Below, one piece after another: positions 1 through 15,300 of a stretch of 64,000 nucleotides of DNA (position 1 is the stretch's first letter; every line of letters starts with the position of its first letter). The DNA lies in contig CM039463.1 in NCBI GenBank assembly GCA_022414725.1, forward strand, positions 29,099,251 to 29,163,250. Reading direction: 5' to 3'. Both the position numbers and the translations under genes were made by a program. Under the pieces are notes generated by a model that saw only the letters and a program-made list of their open reading frames with translations, did no database searches and was not told the DNA's origin. Source of the DNA: Microglena sp. YARC (taxonomy: Eukaryota; Chlorophyta; Chlorophyceae; Chlamydomonadales; Chlamydomonadaceae).

Positions 1-392
1 GGCAGATCATGTGCCAGAGGCTCCTTCCCCTCCAAGTCTAAAGGCAGAGGATATTGCAGCCAGTGCTGTTGTGGAAGAGGCAGCCCCTGAGCGTACTCCA
101 GAAACTGTAGTGGAAGTGGTAGAGACTCCCTCCCCCCAGATTCCAGAGGCAGTGGTAGTTACTGCCAGCGCTGATGTGGCAAAGGAAGTGGTTGAGACAC
201 CCTCCCCCCAGATTCCAGAGGCAGAGGTTGTTGCTGCTAGCGCTGCAGAGTCTGCACCAGGAGCCATGGCAGACATTTTGCCAGAAGCCGCACCTGTGCC
301 TGAGCCTTCCCCCCCCCTGCCCACAAGAGGCGCGAGGGATCCAAGCAGAGGAAGGAGACTGTGATGAGCGGGCCAATCCGAGATATAAGAGG
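1..392 (+). CDS. OPR-like gene, exon 1 (partial, frame break)
   Basis: Pro/Glu/Val/Ala-rich linker, open from the window edge. It contains a 72-bp (24-residue) tandem duplication: VVETPSPQIPEA occurs twice, near 114 and 186. The frame hits TGA at 362-364, but the next frame continues as HKRREGSKQRKETVMSG up to a good donor (GTGAGT at 393). The switch falls at a run of nine C (309-317), so one missing C is the simplest explanation. The overhang (2 nt) fits exon 2. Confidence 0.55.
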
Positions 393-3300
393 GTGAGTAA
401 GATACGTAAATAAATAGTACACCTTATTATGAGGCGTAAGGTTGAGGGGACCAGCCTGTTTGCTTGCACTGGGGCCAACCACCAAGGGTGTGTGAGAATG
501 AATTGATGTGAAGTACTTGGGAATTGTACTTTGGCAGCCCTCTAGTATGTGAGAGAAGAACTGTGGCAGCCTTGAAGCCTGGACGAATCCCGTTTCGGCG
601 AATGGTTTAATGGTTGATCATTTTGCTGGACTGAAGGAGGTGCTGGGTTCCAATCCCTGTGGGTGCTACAACCTACGCACTGTAGAAACCAACACCTCCT
701 CTTCCTGGTGTATCCACCTACACCTGCACAAACTAAAACTTGTGTGTCAACCTACACCTGCACATGAACCTAAACCTTAACCTATACCTAAACCTATGTA
801 CCTCAACCCACAGGTGGCTGGAGCCTCAGAAGCTGCTTGTACAAAAGCAGCATGTGAAGAGTGTGAATGACATTGCTGTCATGCTAGTGCGACTGGACGC
901 CCTTGTGTATCCACCTGCACCCACACACCTATGCGTACCCCTACACACCTTCACCTACACACCTACACCTATCCACCTAAACCGACAGGTGGCAGGAGCT
1001 TCAGAAGCTGCTTGTACGAAAGCAGCATGTGATGAGTGTGAATGACATCGCTGACATGCTAGTGCGGCTGGACGGACTTGTGGGAGACCGCCAATCTGCC
1101 AATCTGCCTCAGGAGATCGCCACTCGCCAATCGGAGGATGGCCCCTCTGTCTCTCAGAACTTTGCACTGGAGCTGATGACACTGATGCAGCTCCAGCTGC
1201 GGTATCTGCCTGATGAGCTGCTCTGCCAGGTTGTGCAGGCTGCAGGTCAGCTGGGGGTGCAGCCACCAAGGGCATGGCTGGAGCAAGCAGTAACGGTGTC
1301 TCAAAGTCGTCTCACTAGGTGTGTTGCAAGAGAGTGGGTGGGGTGGGGTGGGGGGAGGGAGTGTGTGCAGGCTGCAGGTTAGCTGGGGGTGCAGCCACCA
1401 AGGGTTTGGCTGGAGCAAGCAGTGACGGTGTCTCAAAGTCGTCTCACTAGGTGTGTTACAAGTGTGTGGGGTGTGTGTGGGGGGGAGAAGTGGGGTGTAG
1501 GTGTAGGTGAGAGGGGGTGGTGTTTTTGTGTGTGGGGGAGAGGGGTGGGGGTGGGTGTTGCAAGGGTGTGGTGTGTGTGTGGGGGGGAGAGGGCGGTGTG
1601 GGTGGGTGGGTGGGGGGGGGTGTTGCAAGGGTGTGTGGGGTGTGTGTGTGGGGGGGGAGGGGGCGGGGGAGCGCGTGCAGGCTGCAGGCCAGCTGATTTT
1701 TATCTGCAAATTTATGTTAAGGATGTCATGAAGGATGTATTGGCTCCTGGTGACAAACTCAAGATCACCATTTATTTAACCCAGCCAATTATTTTACCGA
1801 CAGGGGCGCTGAGTTTGTGCGACATTGATCATTTAATTTTGCGGTTATAATTTAAAATTGCGATTGCGTAGTAAAGGACTTCAACCCTGCCCTGATCACA
1901 TTTGTGTATTCTGGGTACAGAAGTGACTTCAATTCATTTCACCATAAATACACATCACATGAGAGGACCTCTTATCGGGTACTCATGGTAACAGCAGGTC
2001 ACCTATTGCAGGGATTTGTTCCGCTATATATATCGATCGCTAGTTATGACCCCGTTATAGCAAAATTACCACTATACAAAAGAAAAAGAAAAAAAGTTTT
2101 TTTCTTTTTGGGGCCTAAATGCACCTAAAAGCTATAAAAACACTAAAACGCTATCCCTGGAGGAGGCCTTAAATCATTAAGCTAGAAAAACCCACTTTCA
2201 GATTTTTTTTAAAAATTGACCTAATGCTTACTGCTAGGGGCATATCATATGATGTTGACCCAAGGTGAGTATGATGTAGTATGATATCATACAAATCACA
2301 TTATTTAATATTGTATATAAATGGTAACTTTGGCCTAATGAGACTGCCGGCATCATATTTTATCATATGATAACATGATATAGTTTCCAGTGCTGGGTTA
2401 GACCCTACGGGTGCGCTTGGCTGTTTTTGGTCGCTGTCAACCACCATGGTAGCTCTGTCCAGGTAAAGTAGCAGCCCGTTCTCTACCACCGTAAGACATA
2501 CATCTCCTTTCATACCAGGCCCCACCAGGCGTTATCATTTCCTTTTTGTTCACCTGCCGTTTCCCTACTTACTGCTCACTTAATTACTACAGGACGCCTT
2601 TGCCCATTTGGTAACTTGGGCTTACTCAGACTTATATCATATCATATAATATGATATCGAACTGCCATTTCCCTACTTACTGCTCACTTTATTACTACAG
2701 GACGCCTTTGCCCATTTGGTAACTTGGGCCTACTCAGACTTATATCATATCATATCATATGATATCATACTGCCATTTCCCTACTTATTGCTCACTTAAT
2801 TACTACAGGACGCCTTTGCCCATTTGGTAACTTGGGCCTACTCAGACTTATATCATATCATATCATATGATATCATACTGCCATTTCCCTACTTATTGCT
2901 CACTTAATTACTACAGGACGCCTTTGCCCATTTGGTAACTTGGGCCTACTCAGACTTATATCATATCATATCATATGATATCATACTGCCATTTCCCTAC
3001 TTACTGCTCACTTAATTACTACAGGACGCCTTTGCCCATTTGGTAACTTGGGCCTACTCAGACTTATATCATATCATATCATATGATATCATACTGCCAT
3101 TTCCCTACTTACTGCTCACTTAATTACTACAGGACGCCTTTGCCCATTTGGTAACTTGGGCCTACTCAGACTTATATCATATCATATCATATGATATCAT
3201 ACTGCCATTTCCCTACTTACTGCTCACTTAATTACTACAGGACGCCTTTGCCCATTTGGTAACTTGGGCCTACTCAGACTTATATCATATCATATCATAT

Positions 3301-6300
3301 GATATCGAACTGCCATTTCCCTACTTACTGCTCACTTTATTACTACAGGACGCCTTTGCCCATTTGGTAACTTGGGCCTACTCAGACTTATATCATATCA
3401 TATCATATGATATCATACTGCCATTTCCCTACTTATTGCTCACTTAATTACTACAGGACGCCTTTGCCCATTTGGTAACTTGGGCCTACTCAGACTTATA
3501 TCATATCATATCATATCATATCATATGATATCATACTGCCATTTCCCTACTTATTGCTCACTTAATTACTACAGGACGCTTTTGCCCATTTGGTAACTTG
3601 GGCCTACTCAGACTTATATCATATCCTTTGATATTATACTTCCGTTTCCCTACTTACTGCCCACTATATTTACTACAGGATGACTTTGCCCAACATTGCT
3701 ATGTTGACAAGCGGCCTAGCGGCCATTGGAGCTAGCCCTAAAGCTAAGTGGATGGGCCAGTTCTTCGATGAAACCGGGTCTCTGATGAACGATTTCCCTG
3801 AGGACTTGGACTGGGCTGTCATAGGAGACTTATCCTCAGCAGCAGCAGGTAAGGCTGCCTCCGCATAGCTGCTCTCAAATTCACTTCGTGTCCTAGTAAA
3901 AAAAAGGATAATACAAACCATCTCCAAATGCAAATTTTATTGCATATTCGAAAACGCCTTGAAATTCTATGGTGTATCGCACTAAGGAAATCATGTTTCG
4001 CCAACATACAAGCATCGTAAATTGCGGTACAAAGTACAAAAACACACCTAGAAAAGGACAAAATAAGGATTTGCCAAAATGTTCTCCAAATGTTAATTTT
4101 ATTGCATATTCGGAAACGCCTTGAAATTCTATGATGTGTAGCACTAATGAAATCATGTTTTGTCCACATATAAGTAGAGTAAAGTGCGGTACAAAGTACG
4201 AAAATACTTGGCAACAAATGGGTAATTATAGCACACAATCGGACATTTGATGCTATTAGTCACGATATGAAGCCTTTATGAGCACATTTAAGCATTCATT
4301 GTACTTCAAATAGCAATTATCTATATTATATACCAAGGTCACATTCTCACACGAGCACACCTAAGCATCGCAATTCGCAAAATCAAAACTTTGCACCTTG
4401 GCAGGGTTGCCAGGGTTGTCACATATGATATCGTAGCACATACAAATATTGTAATATATGTATATATGTCATGTAATATGTTTGTATTGTAATATATGTA
4501 TATATTGTAATATATGTAGGTTGTGTGTAATATGCATATATTGTAATATATGTATTGTAATATATTTATAAATATGAATCGTTATCATGCGACAATTCTG
4601 AGGACCAGAACAATATAATATCAGGCCACCCCTCGCTACGCTGGTACATACACCATAGTGAAGATATCTAACTCTATGAGGCTTGAGGCGAAGTGATTCA
4701 TGCTTTCTTTCATAAATGTGTCGTTCTATTTCTCACATCTGTCATAACGTTTTCTGCATTACGGCCGTAAGACTGCACACCATCGTAAGACGCCTATGCT
4801 GTAACCTAACATGCTGCTGGCTCTGCCAGGTTTGATCGGCTGCAAAGCCCTCAGTACGCGATGGCTGGAGCTGCTTAGCTCTGCTGCACAACTTGTTTCC
4901 GCCGCTGGTATTGATTCTTACGACTCCGATGCTGGAGTGGATTCTGACGATTTCAATGGGGCCTCAGGGTCCACTGTCCTCGGTCACCTTCCCCATTGTG
5001 TAGCTGTAATCTAAGCTGCTACCAAACCTGTTGCCTAACCTACCAGGTTTGATAGCCCCCAGTACGCGATGGCTGGATCTGCTTAGCTCTGCTGCACAGC
5101 TTGTTTCCGCCTCTGGTTCGGATTCTGACGATTCCGATGGAGCCTCAGGGTGCACTGTCCCCTTGCCCATTGTGTTGCTGTAATCTAACCTGCTATCTAA
5201 CCTATTTCCTAATCTACCAGGTTTGATAGGCTGCAAAGCTCCCAGTGCGCGATGGCTGGAGTTGCTTGGCTCTGCTGCACAGCGTGCTGCCGCTGCTGGA
5301 TTGGATTCTGATGATGACGATGAGGACTCAGAGGCTGCTGCTACCCTGGGTGCTATGAATGCATCCAGCCACGCAGACAATGTGAAGGGCTGTGTGTTGT
5401 ACCTCATCAACAGCAGTACCTTGAGGCTGAAAATTGAATCTGAATGGGCCCTGGAGTTGCTGGAGCTCTATGCAGGTATGTGTAGGGACTGGCACATCAA
5501 ATGATGGCGGTTGCGGCTTGCTTGTGACCTAAAGGCATGTGTGTGCAATGTTGTGTCAAGGTCAATCTCCATGGAAGTTGTGTCCGGCTTGTGACCCTAC
5601 AAGCATGTTAGTGTAGGGACCGGCATGTTGTATGGTGTTGACCAAAGGTTAGGATAATATCATATGATATCATTCAAATACAAATTGCATCGTATGATAT
5701 TTTATATAATGGTAACTTTAGCCTAGGCAGACTGCCGGCATCATATGATATCATATGGTGACATGATATCATATGATATCATATTGCTGTTCCCTAGCTA
5801 GGTATGTGTGTTTTGAGATCAATGATCAGTGACTGCACACTGCCAGTGAGGATATTGTGGTGATTGGGGGTATGACATCATATGATATCATATTGCCGCT
5901 CCCTATGTGTGTTTTGGAATCGATGATCAGTGACTGCGCACTGCCAGTGAGGATGTTGTGGTGATTTGGGGTATGACATCATATGATATCATATTGCCGT
6001 TCCCTAGGTATGTGTGTTTTGGGATCAATGATCAGTGACTGAGCACTGCCAATAAGGATATTGTGGTGATTTGGGGGGAATGTTTGTATATTGAGGTTGA
6101 TTACGTCATTTTTTGCTTGAAGGGCTATGCCTTCTACCTTACCAACAGTTAAAGCTTGAGGCTGAGCATCGACTTCGAACGGGCCTTAGAGTTGGAGTTG
6201 GAGCCCCACGCATTGTTTTAAAGTTGTGATTGGAATTTCACCCCAGGAGGTGGGTCTCCCGACACTAACCAGCAGCATCGAGAATTTAGTTTGAATGTTG

Positions 6301-9300
6301 TGTGGTTTGGGATGAGCAACCAAGTACTGCCAATAAGGACATCCCAGCAAACAAATAACTACAATTACCAGACCTCCCCCTGCCTGGCAAAACGTTTTCC
6401 ACCCAGACGATATTGGTTACAAACATCGTGGTGATTCAGAGAACTATGTTGGGTTGTAAAGTACGATATCGTATAGGTATATCATATAGCTATTTTGTAT
6501 GATATATTGATGATATCATATGACACATAGTACAATATACTATACGATATTGTGTGATATATCACCCGATAATCATGGGGACCAATACGATATTGAGATC
6601 CCTAGAAATATCTGTACTTTTTAAGGTTGAGAACGTCAGTTTTTGCTTTCCTGGCTACCAACCGACTGTTATAAATTAATTAATAAATAGAAAGCCTTAT
6701 TACGAGGCATTAGGTTGAGGGGGGCAGCCCGTTTGCTTGCACTGGGGGCAACTTGTATTCTGTTCATATTGCAGGTTCTGGTGTGCTTGGGTACTATCGC
6801 ACTAGTCAGCTTGCACACTATGTTCATATTGCCGCTTAACTCAGCTTGCACACTACTGTTCATATTGCCGCTCAACTCAGCTTGCACACTACTGTTCATA
6901 TTGCCGCTCAACTCAGCTTGCACACTACTGTTCAGATAGCCGCTCAACTCAGCTTGCACACTACTGTTCAGATTGCAGCTCAACTCAGCTTGCACTCAAC
7001 TGTTCATATTGCCGCTCAACTCAGCTTGCACACTACTGTTCATATAGCCGCTCTACTGTTCATATTGCAGGTTCTAGTGTGCTTGGGTACTGCCGCCTTA
7101 CTCAGCCCTACTCAGCTTGAACACTGTGTTCATATTGCCTCTCTACTGTTCATGTTGCAGGTTCTGACTTGCTTTGGTATTGCCGCTCTACTCAGCTTGC
7201 ATACTACTTTCACATTGCCGCTGTACTGTTCATATTGCAGGTTCTAGTGTGCTTGGGTACTGCCGCTCTACTCAGCTTGCAGACCTGGCGGGTGTGATTC
7301 TAGGCCTGGGCGCTACACCTGGATCTACATTTGTGAATCAATATGCCAAGGTGGGTGCTGTTTGTAGAGCGCCTGCAGGGTTTCTCTGTACTGTCTAGTG
7401 CAGTCTGTACTTTATGGTACAGTATAGTGTAGTGCTGATGTACAGTGTAGTGCTGTAATTTACAGTATAGTACAGGGCTGTGCTGTACTTTACTGTAGAC
7501 TACCCACCCACCCACCCACCCACAATATGCCAAGGTGGGTGCTGTTCATAGGTCAAGCAGGAGGCTGGGGTAGGGGCAAGGTTGGGTGTAGGTGGTTTGG
7601 GAGGTCAAGCAGGATACTGGTACAGAGGCAAAGAAGAGGGTGTTGAGGATGATCAGATAGGGGAGGTCAAGGGCATATAAGACGGTGGAGGTGAGGGAGA
7701 AGGAGGGTGATGGAGAGGAAGGAGGGTAGGGTAGGGTAAAGAAATTTATATCGGCTTGTATGTTGCTCTACAAACAGCACCCACTATTTATTTTCCGAGC
7801 TACTCATGGCAGCTTCCAGTCAGCTCCATCAGCCAGCCACTTGTTCAAGCCCAAACTGTTCAGTTGCATTGGAGTGACTGCCATATCCGCTTTCAGTCGC
7901 ACTAGCTTCTGTTTGGGTCCGAAGACGGAGAAAGGGATCTGTTTAGAAGCTGCTATGTGTAGCTCCCCCAAAACGTCGGTGTCTCTCTCTCTCTTTCTCT
8001 CTATCCCTGCCTCTATCTATGGCTCCCACAATCTCTAATAACCTCCTTCTCAATCTCTCTCAGGCTGTCTGATCAGGCACCTGCACATCCACCTACCCAT
8101 CCACACACACACACACACAAGCTCACCCCACCACCCACCACCCACACCCTAATCCTCACCCCCACCCTTACCCTCACCCTCAGGCTGCATGGTCAAAAGT
8201 GGGTGGCATGAAGCCTGCACAGGTGTTCCTCACTTTCAAGGCGCTCAACTCGTGGGGGTACAGCTTCTCCCCTCAGTTGTTGAACCGATATGTGATTTAC
8301 ATGACAGCCCCACAGGTACGTGTTTGCTCTGCAATGCCTACAGGCCTGAATTGCAATGCGTATATGCCTGCAATGCCTGCAATGCAATGCCTGAAATGAA
8401 ATGCAATGAAATGCAATGTGTATATGCCTGCAATGCGTGAAACGCAATGCAATGCATATATTCCTGCAATGCCTGGAATAAAATGCAATGCGATGCCTCT
8501 ATATGCCTGCAATGTCTGTATAGATTTTTGAGATATATTGTTGCTCTGTGCAATGCTTATATTGATTGTTGAGATATAATACTGTTCTTAGATTGTTGCT
8601 TTATGTAATGTTTGCATGGTTGTTGAGATAGAATGCAGCTCTTATATTGTTGCTTAATGCGATGCTTATATTGATTGTTGAGATATAGTACATAGATTGT
8701 TGCTTAATGCAATGCGTATATTGGTTGTTAATATATAGTACTGCTATTATATTGTTTCTTTATGCAGTGCTTGTATTGGTTTTTGAGATGTGACAGACCT
8801 ACCTACCAGCCTAACAAGCTTCCAAGAGTGATCAGAGTGCAATTGTATGGCAAAAAATTGCACATGAGCCACAGGCTCAGCGCATGGTATAGTGAAGCTG
8901 AGGCTGATATAATCAACAAGCAACCAGGAGTGATCAAACCTATGATGCCCTGGCCAACCTGTGGCCATAATATACCTACCAGCCAAGCCAAGCCAAGCAA
9001 CCAAGAGTGATCAAACCTATGATGTCCTGCCCAACCTGTTGCCATAATACACCTACCAGCCAAGCCAAGCCAAGCAACCAAGATGGATCAAACCTATGAT
9101 GCCCTGGCCAACCTGTGGCCATAATACACCCACCAGCCAAGCCAAGCCAAGCAACCAAGAGTGATCAAACCTATATTGCCCTGACCAACCTGTGACCATT
9201 TAACCATATTCCTCTTCACTTGGCCTGCAGGGTCTCCCACTGATGAAAATTGGCGATGCCATTCAGTTGCTGTCATGCCTGGGAGCCATCCCCAAAGACG

Positions 9301-12300
9301 TGGATCGTGGACATGTGGAAACTCTTCAGGATATCATCATGGACCTGGGGGTTGGGAAGGTGTGTGTTTTTACAGTCATGCCAGTTAATTCCAAATAGCC
9401 TAACTTCTGTACAGTCTAAATGCCGCATAGACGCTGAAGGCCCAATAGCATAGTTTCTGTACTGTCTAAATTACAGCCTAAATGTTTTTACAGTCTTGCT
9501 GGTCAAGGCGTAGCCAAATAGCCTAAATATTCTTGCCCAACCTCAATATTGGGATGAGCTGTGAACAAAACAAGCACTGGTAAACTGAGGATATCATAAT
9601 TGAAAGGTTGGTATTAATCACACAATTTGTCGGAGTATTGTTAATGTAGAAGTAAAATGCCAAAAGTCATAGCACCTGTCACGTCACTAACCCAATCATT
9701 AAACCTAGTATTAGCCCACTGTTATGTATGTAGGTCATAACACCTGTCACGTCACTAACCCAATCATTAAACCTAGTATTAGCCCACTGTTATGTATGTA
9801 GGTCATAACACCTGTCACGTCACTAACCCAATCATTAAACCTAGTATTAGGCCACTGTTATGTATGTAGGTCATAACACCTGTCACGTCACTAACCCAAT
9901 CATTAAACCTAGTATTAGGCCACTGTTATGTATGTAGGTCATAACACCTGTCACGTCACTAACCCAATCATTAAACCTAGTATTAGGCCCACTGTTATGT
10001 ATGTAGGTCATAACACCTGTCACGTCACTAACCCAATCATTAAACCTAGTATTAGCCACTGTTATGTATGTAGGTCATAACACCTGTCACGTCACTAACC
10101 CAATCATTAAACCTAGTATTAGGCCACTGTTATGTATGTAGGTCATAACACCTGTCACGTCACTAACCCAATCATTAAACCTAGTATTAGCCCACTGTTA
10201 TGTATGTAGGTCATAACACCTGTCACGTCACTAACCCAATCATTAAACCTAGTATTAGCCCACTGTTATGTATGTAGGTCATAACACCTGTCACGTCACT
10301 AACCCAATCATTAAACCTAGTAATTTAGCCCACTGTTTATGTATGTAGGTTCATAAACACCTGTCACGTCACTAACCCAATCATTAAACCTAGTATTAGC
10401 CCACTGTTATGTATGTAGGTCATAACACCTGTCACGTCACTAACCCAATCATTAAACCTAGTATTTAGCCCCACTGTTATGTATGTAGGTCATAACACCT
10501 GTCACGTCACTAACCCAATCATTAACCTAGTATTAGGCCCACTGTTTATGTATGTAGGTCATAACACCTGTCACGTCACTAACCCAATCATTAAACCTAG
10601 TATTAGGCCACTGTTATGTATGTAGGTCATAACACCTGTCACGTCACTAACCCAATCATTAAACCTAGTATTAGCCCACTGTTATGTATGTAGGTCATAA
10701 CACCTGTCACGTCACTAACCCAATCATTAAACCTAGTATTAGCCCACTGTTATGTATGTAGGTCATAACACCTGTCACGTCACTAACCCAATCATTAAAC
10801 CTAGTATTAGGCCCACTGTTATGTATGTAGGTCATAACACCTGTCACGTCACTAACCCAATCATTAAACCTAGTATTAGCCCACTGTTATGTATGTAGGT
10901 CATAACACCTGTCACGTCACTAACCCAATCATTAAACCTAGTATTAGCCCACTGTTATGTATGTAGGTCATAACACCTGTCACGTCACTAACCCAATCAT
11001 TAAACCTAGTATTAGGCCACTGTTATGTATGTAGGTCATAACACCTGTCACGTCACTAACCCAATCATTAAACCTAGTATTAGGCCACTGTTATGTATGT
11101 AGGTCATAACACCTGTCACGTCACTAACCCAATCATTAAACCTAGTATTAGGCCCACTGTTATGTATGTAGGTCATAACACCTGTCACGTCACTAACCCA
11201 ATCATTAAACCTAGTATTACCCACTGTTATGTATGTAGGTCATAACACCTGTCACGTCACTAACCCAATCATTAAACCTAGTATTAGCCCACTGTTATGT
11301 ATGTAGGTCATAACACCTGTTCACGTCACTAACCCAATCATTAAACCTAGTATTAGCCCACTGTTATGTATGTAGGTCATAACACCTGTCACGTCACTAA
11401 CCCAATCATTAAACCTAGTATTAGCCACTGTTATGTATGTAGGTCATAACACCTGTCACGTCACTAACCCAATCATTAAACCTAAGTATTAGGCCCACTG
11501 TTATGTATGTAGGTCATAACACCTGTCACGTCACTAACCCATCATTAAACCTAGTATTAGCACTGTTATGTATGTAGTCATAACACCTGTGGTCACTAAT
11601 AACACCTGGTAGTATTAGCCCACTGTTATGTATGTAGGTCATAACACCCACGGTAACAACCTGCCACGGTTCGTAGTATTGTGTCACGTAGTATTAGCCC
11701 ACTGTTATGTATGTAGGTCATAACACCTGTCACGTCACTAACCAATCATTAAACCTAGTATTAGGCCATGTTATGTATGTAGGTCATAACACCTGTCACG
11801 TCACTAACCCAATCATTAAACCTAGTATTTAGGCCACTGTTATGTGTGTAGGTCATAACACCTGTCACGTCACTAACCCAATCATTAAACCTAGTATTAG
11901 CCCACTGTTATGTATGTAGGTCATAACACCTGTCACGTCACTAACCAATCATTAAACCTAGTATTAGCCCACTGTTATGTATGTAGGTCATAACACCTGT
12001 CACGTCACTAACCCAATCATTAAACCTAGTATTAGCCCACTGTTATGTATGTAGGTCATAACACCTGTCACGTCACTAACCCAATCATTAAACCTAGTAT
12101 TAGCCACTGTTATGTATGTAGGTCATAACACCTGTCACGTCACTAACCCAATCATTAAACCTAGTATTAGGCCACTGTTATGTATGTAGGTCATAACACC
12201 TGTCACGTCACTAACCCAATCATTAAACCTAGTATTAGCCCACTGTTATGTATGTAGGTCATAACAACCTGTCACGTCACTAACCCAATCATTAAACCTA

Positions 12301-15300
12301 GTATTAGCCACTGTTATGTATGTAGGTCATAACACCTGTCACGTCACTAACCCAATCATTAACCTAGTATTAGCCCACTGTTATGTATGTAGGTCATAAC
12401 ACCTGTCACGTCACTAACCCAATCATTAAACCTAGTATTAGCCCACTGTTATGTATGTAGGTCATAGCACCTGTCACGTCACTAACCCAATCATTAAACC
12501 TAGTATTAGCCCACTGTTATGTATGTAGGTCATAACACCTGTCACGTCACTAACCCAATCATTAAACCTAGTATTAGCCACTGTTATGTATGTAGGTCAT
12601 AACACCTGTCACGTCACTAACCAATCATTAAACCTAGTATTAGCCACTGTTATGTATGTAGGTCATACACCTGTCACGTCACTAACCCAATCATTAAACC
12701 TAGTATTAGGCCCACTGTTATGTATGTAGGTCATAACACCTGTCACGTCACTAACCCAATCATTAAACCTAGTATTAGGCCACTGTTATTATGTAGGTCT
12801 TCATAACACCTGTCACGTCACTAACCCAATCATTAAACCTAGTATTAGCCCACTGTTATGTATGTAGGTCATAACACCTGTCACGTCACTAACCCAATCA
12901 TTAAACCTAGTATTAGCCCACTGTTATGTATGTAGGTCATAACACCTGTCACGTCACTAACCAATCATTAAACCTAGTATTAGCCCACTGTTATGTATGT
13001 AGGTCATAACACCTGTCACGTCACTAACCCAATCATTAAACCTAGTATTAGCCCACTGTTATGTATGTAGGTCATAACACCTGTCACGTCACTAACCCAA
13101 TCATTAAACCTAGTATTAGCCACTGTTATGTATGTAGGTCATAACACCTGTCACGTCACTAACCCAATCATTAAACCTAGGTATTAGCCCACTGTTTATG
13201 TATAGGTAGGTCATAACACCTGTCACGTCACTTAACCCAATCATTAAACCTAGTATTAGCCCACTGTTATGTATGTAGGTCATAACACCTGTCACGTCAC
13301 TAACCCAATCATTAAACCTAGTATTAGCCACTGTTATGTATGTAGGTCATAGCACCTGTCACGTCACTAACCCAATCATTAAACCTAGTATTAGCCCACT
13401 GTTATGTATGTAGGTCATAACACTGTCACGTCACTAACCCAATCATTAAACCTAGTATTAGCCCACTGTTATGTATGTAGGTCATAACACCTGTCACGTC
13501 ACTAACCCAATATTAAACCTAGTATTAGCACTGTTATGTATGTAGGTCATAACACCTGTCACGTCACTAACCCAATCATTAAACCTAGTATTAGCCCACT
13601 GTTATGTATGTAGGTCATAACACCTGTCACGTCACTAACCCAATCATTAAACCTAGTATTAGCCACTGTTATGTATGTAGGTCATAACACCTGTCACGTC
13701 ACTAACCCAATCATTAAACCTAGTATTAGGCCACTGTTATGTATGGTAGGTCATAACACCTGTCACGTCACTAACCCAATCATTAAACTAGTATTAGCCC
13801 ACTGTTATGTATGTAGGTCATAACACCTGTCACGTCACTAACCCAATCATTAAACCTAGTATTAGCCACTGTTATGTATGTAGGTCATAACACCTGTCAC
13901 GTCACTAACCCAATCATTAAACCTAGTATTAGCCACTGTTATGTATGTAGGTCATAACACCCTGTCACGTCACTAACCCAATCATTAAACCTAGTATTAG
14001 CCACTGTTATGTATGTAGGTCATAACACCTGTCACGTCACTAACCCAATCATTAAACCTAGTATTAGGCCACTGTTATGTATGTAGGTCATAACACCTGT
14101 CACGTCACTAACCCAATCATTAAAACTAGTATTAGCCCACTGTTATGTATGTAGGTCATAACACCTGTCACGTCACTAACCCAATCATTAAACCTAGTAT
14201 TAGCCACTGTTATGTATGTAGGTCATAACACCTGTCACGTCACTAACCCAATCATTAAACCTAGTATTAGCCCACTGTTATGTATGTAGGTCATAACACC
14301 TGTCACGTCACTAAACCCAATCATTAAACCTAGTATTAGCCCACTGTTATGTATGTAGGTCATAACACCTGTCACGTCACTAACCCAATCATTAAACCTA
14401 GTATTAGCCCACTGTTATGTATGTAGGTCATAGCACCTGTCACGTCACTAACCCAATCATTAAACCTAGTATTAGCCCACTGTTATGTATGTAGGTCATA
14501 ACACCTGTCACGTCACTAACCCAATCATTAAACCTAGTATTAGGCCCACTGTTATGTATGTAGGTCATAACACCTGTCACGTCACTAACCCAATCATTAA
14601 ACCTAGTATTAGCCCACTGTTATGTATGTAGGTCATAGCACCTGTCACGTCACTAACCCAATCATTAAACCTAGTATTAGCCCACTGTTATGTATTGTAG
14701 GTTCATAACACCTGTCACGTCACTAACCCAATCATTAAACCTAGTATTAGCCACTGTTATGTATGTAGGTCATAACACCTGTCACGTCACTAACCCAATC
14801 ATTAAACCTAGTATTAGCCCACTGTTATGTATGTAGGTCATAACACCTGTCACGTCACTAAACCCAATCATTAAACCTAGTATTAGCCCACTGTTATGTA
14901 TGTAGGTCATAACACCTGTCACGTCACTAACCCAATCATTAAACCTAGTATTAGCCACTGTTATGTATGTAGGTCATAACACCTGTCACGTCACTAACCC
15001 AATCATTAAACCTAGTATTAGCCCACTGTTATGTATGTAGGTCATAACACCTGTCACGTCACTAACCCAATCATTAAACCTAGTATTAGCCCACTGTTAT
15101 GTATGTAGGTCATAACACCTGTCACGTCACTAACCCAATCATTAAACCTAGTATTAGCCCACTGTTATGTAATGTAGGTCATAACACCTGTCACGTCACT
15201 AACCCAATCATTAAACCTAGTATTAGCCACTGTTATGTATGTAGGTCATAACACCTGTCACGTCACTAACCCAATCATTAAACCTAGTATTAGCCCACTG

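Noticed and set aside
13116..13331. 71-codon minus-strand frame
   Set aside because: Read-through of satellite units where chance indels keep a frame open.
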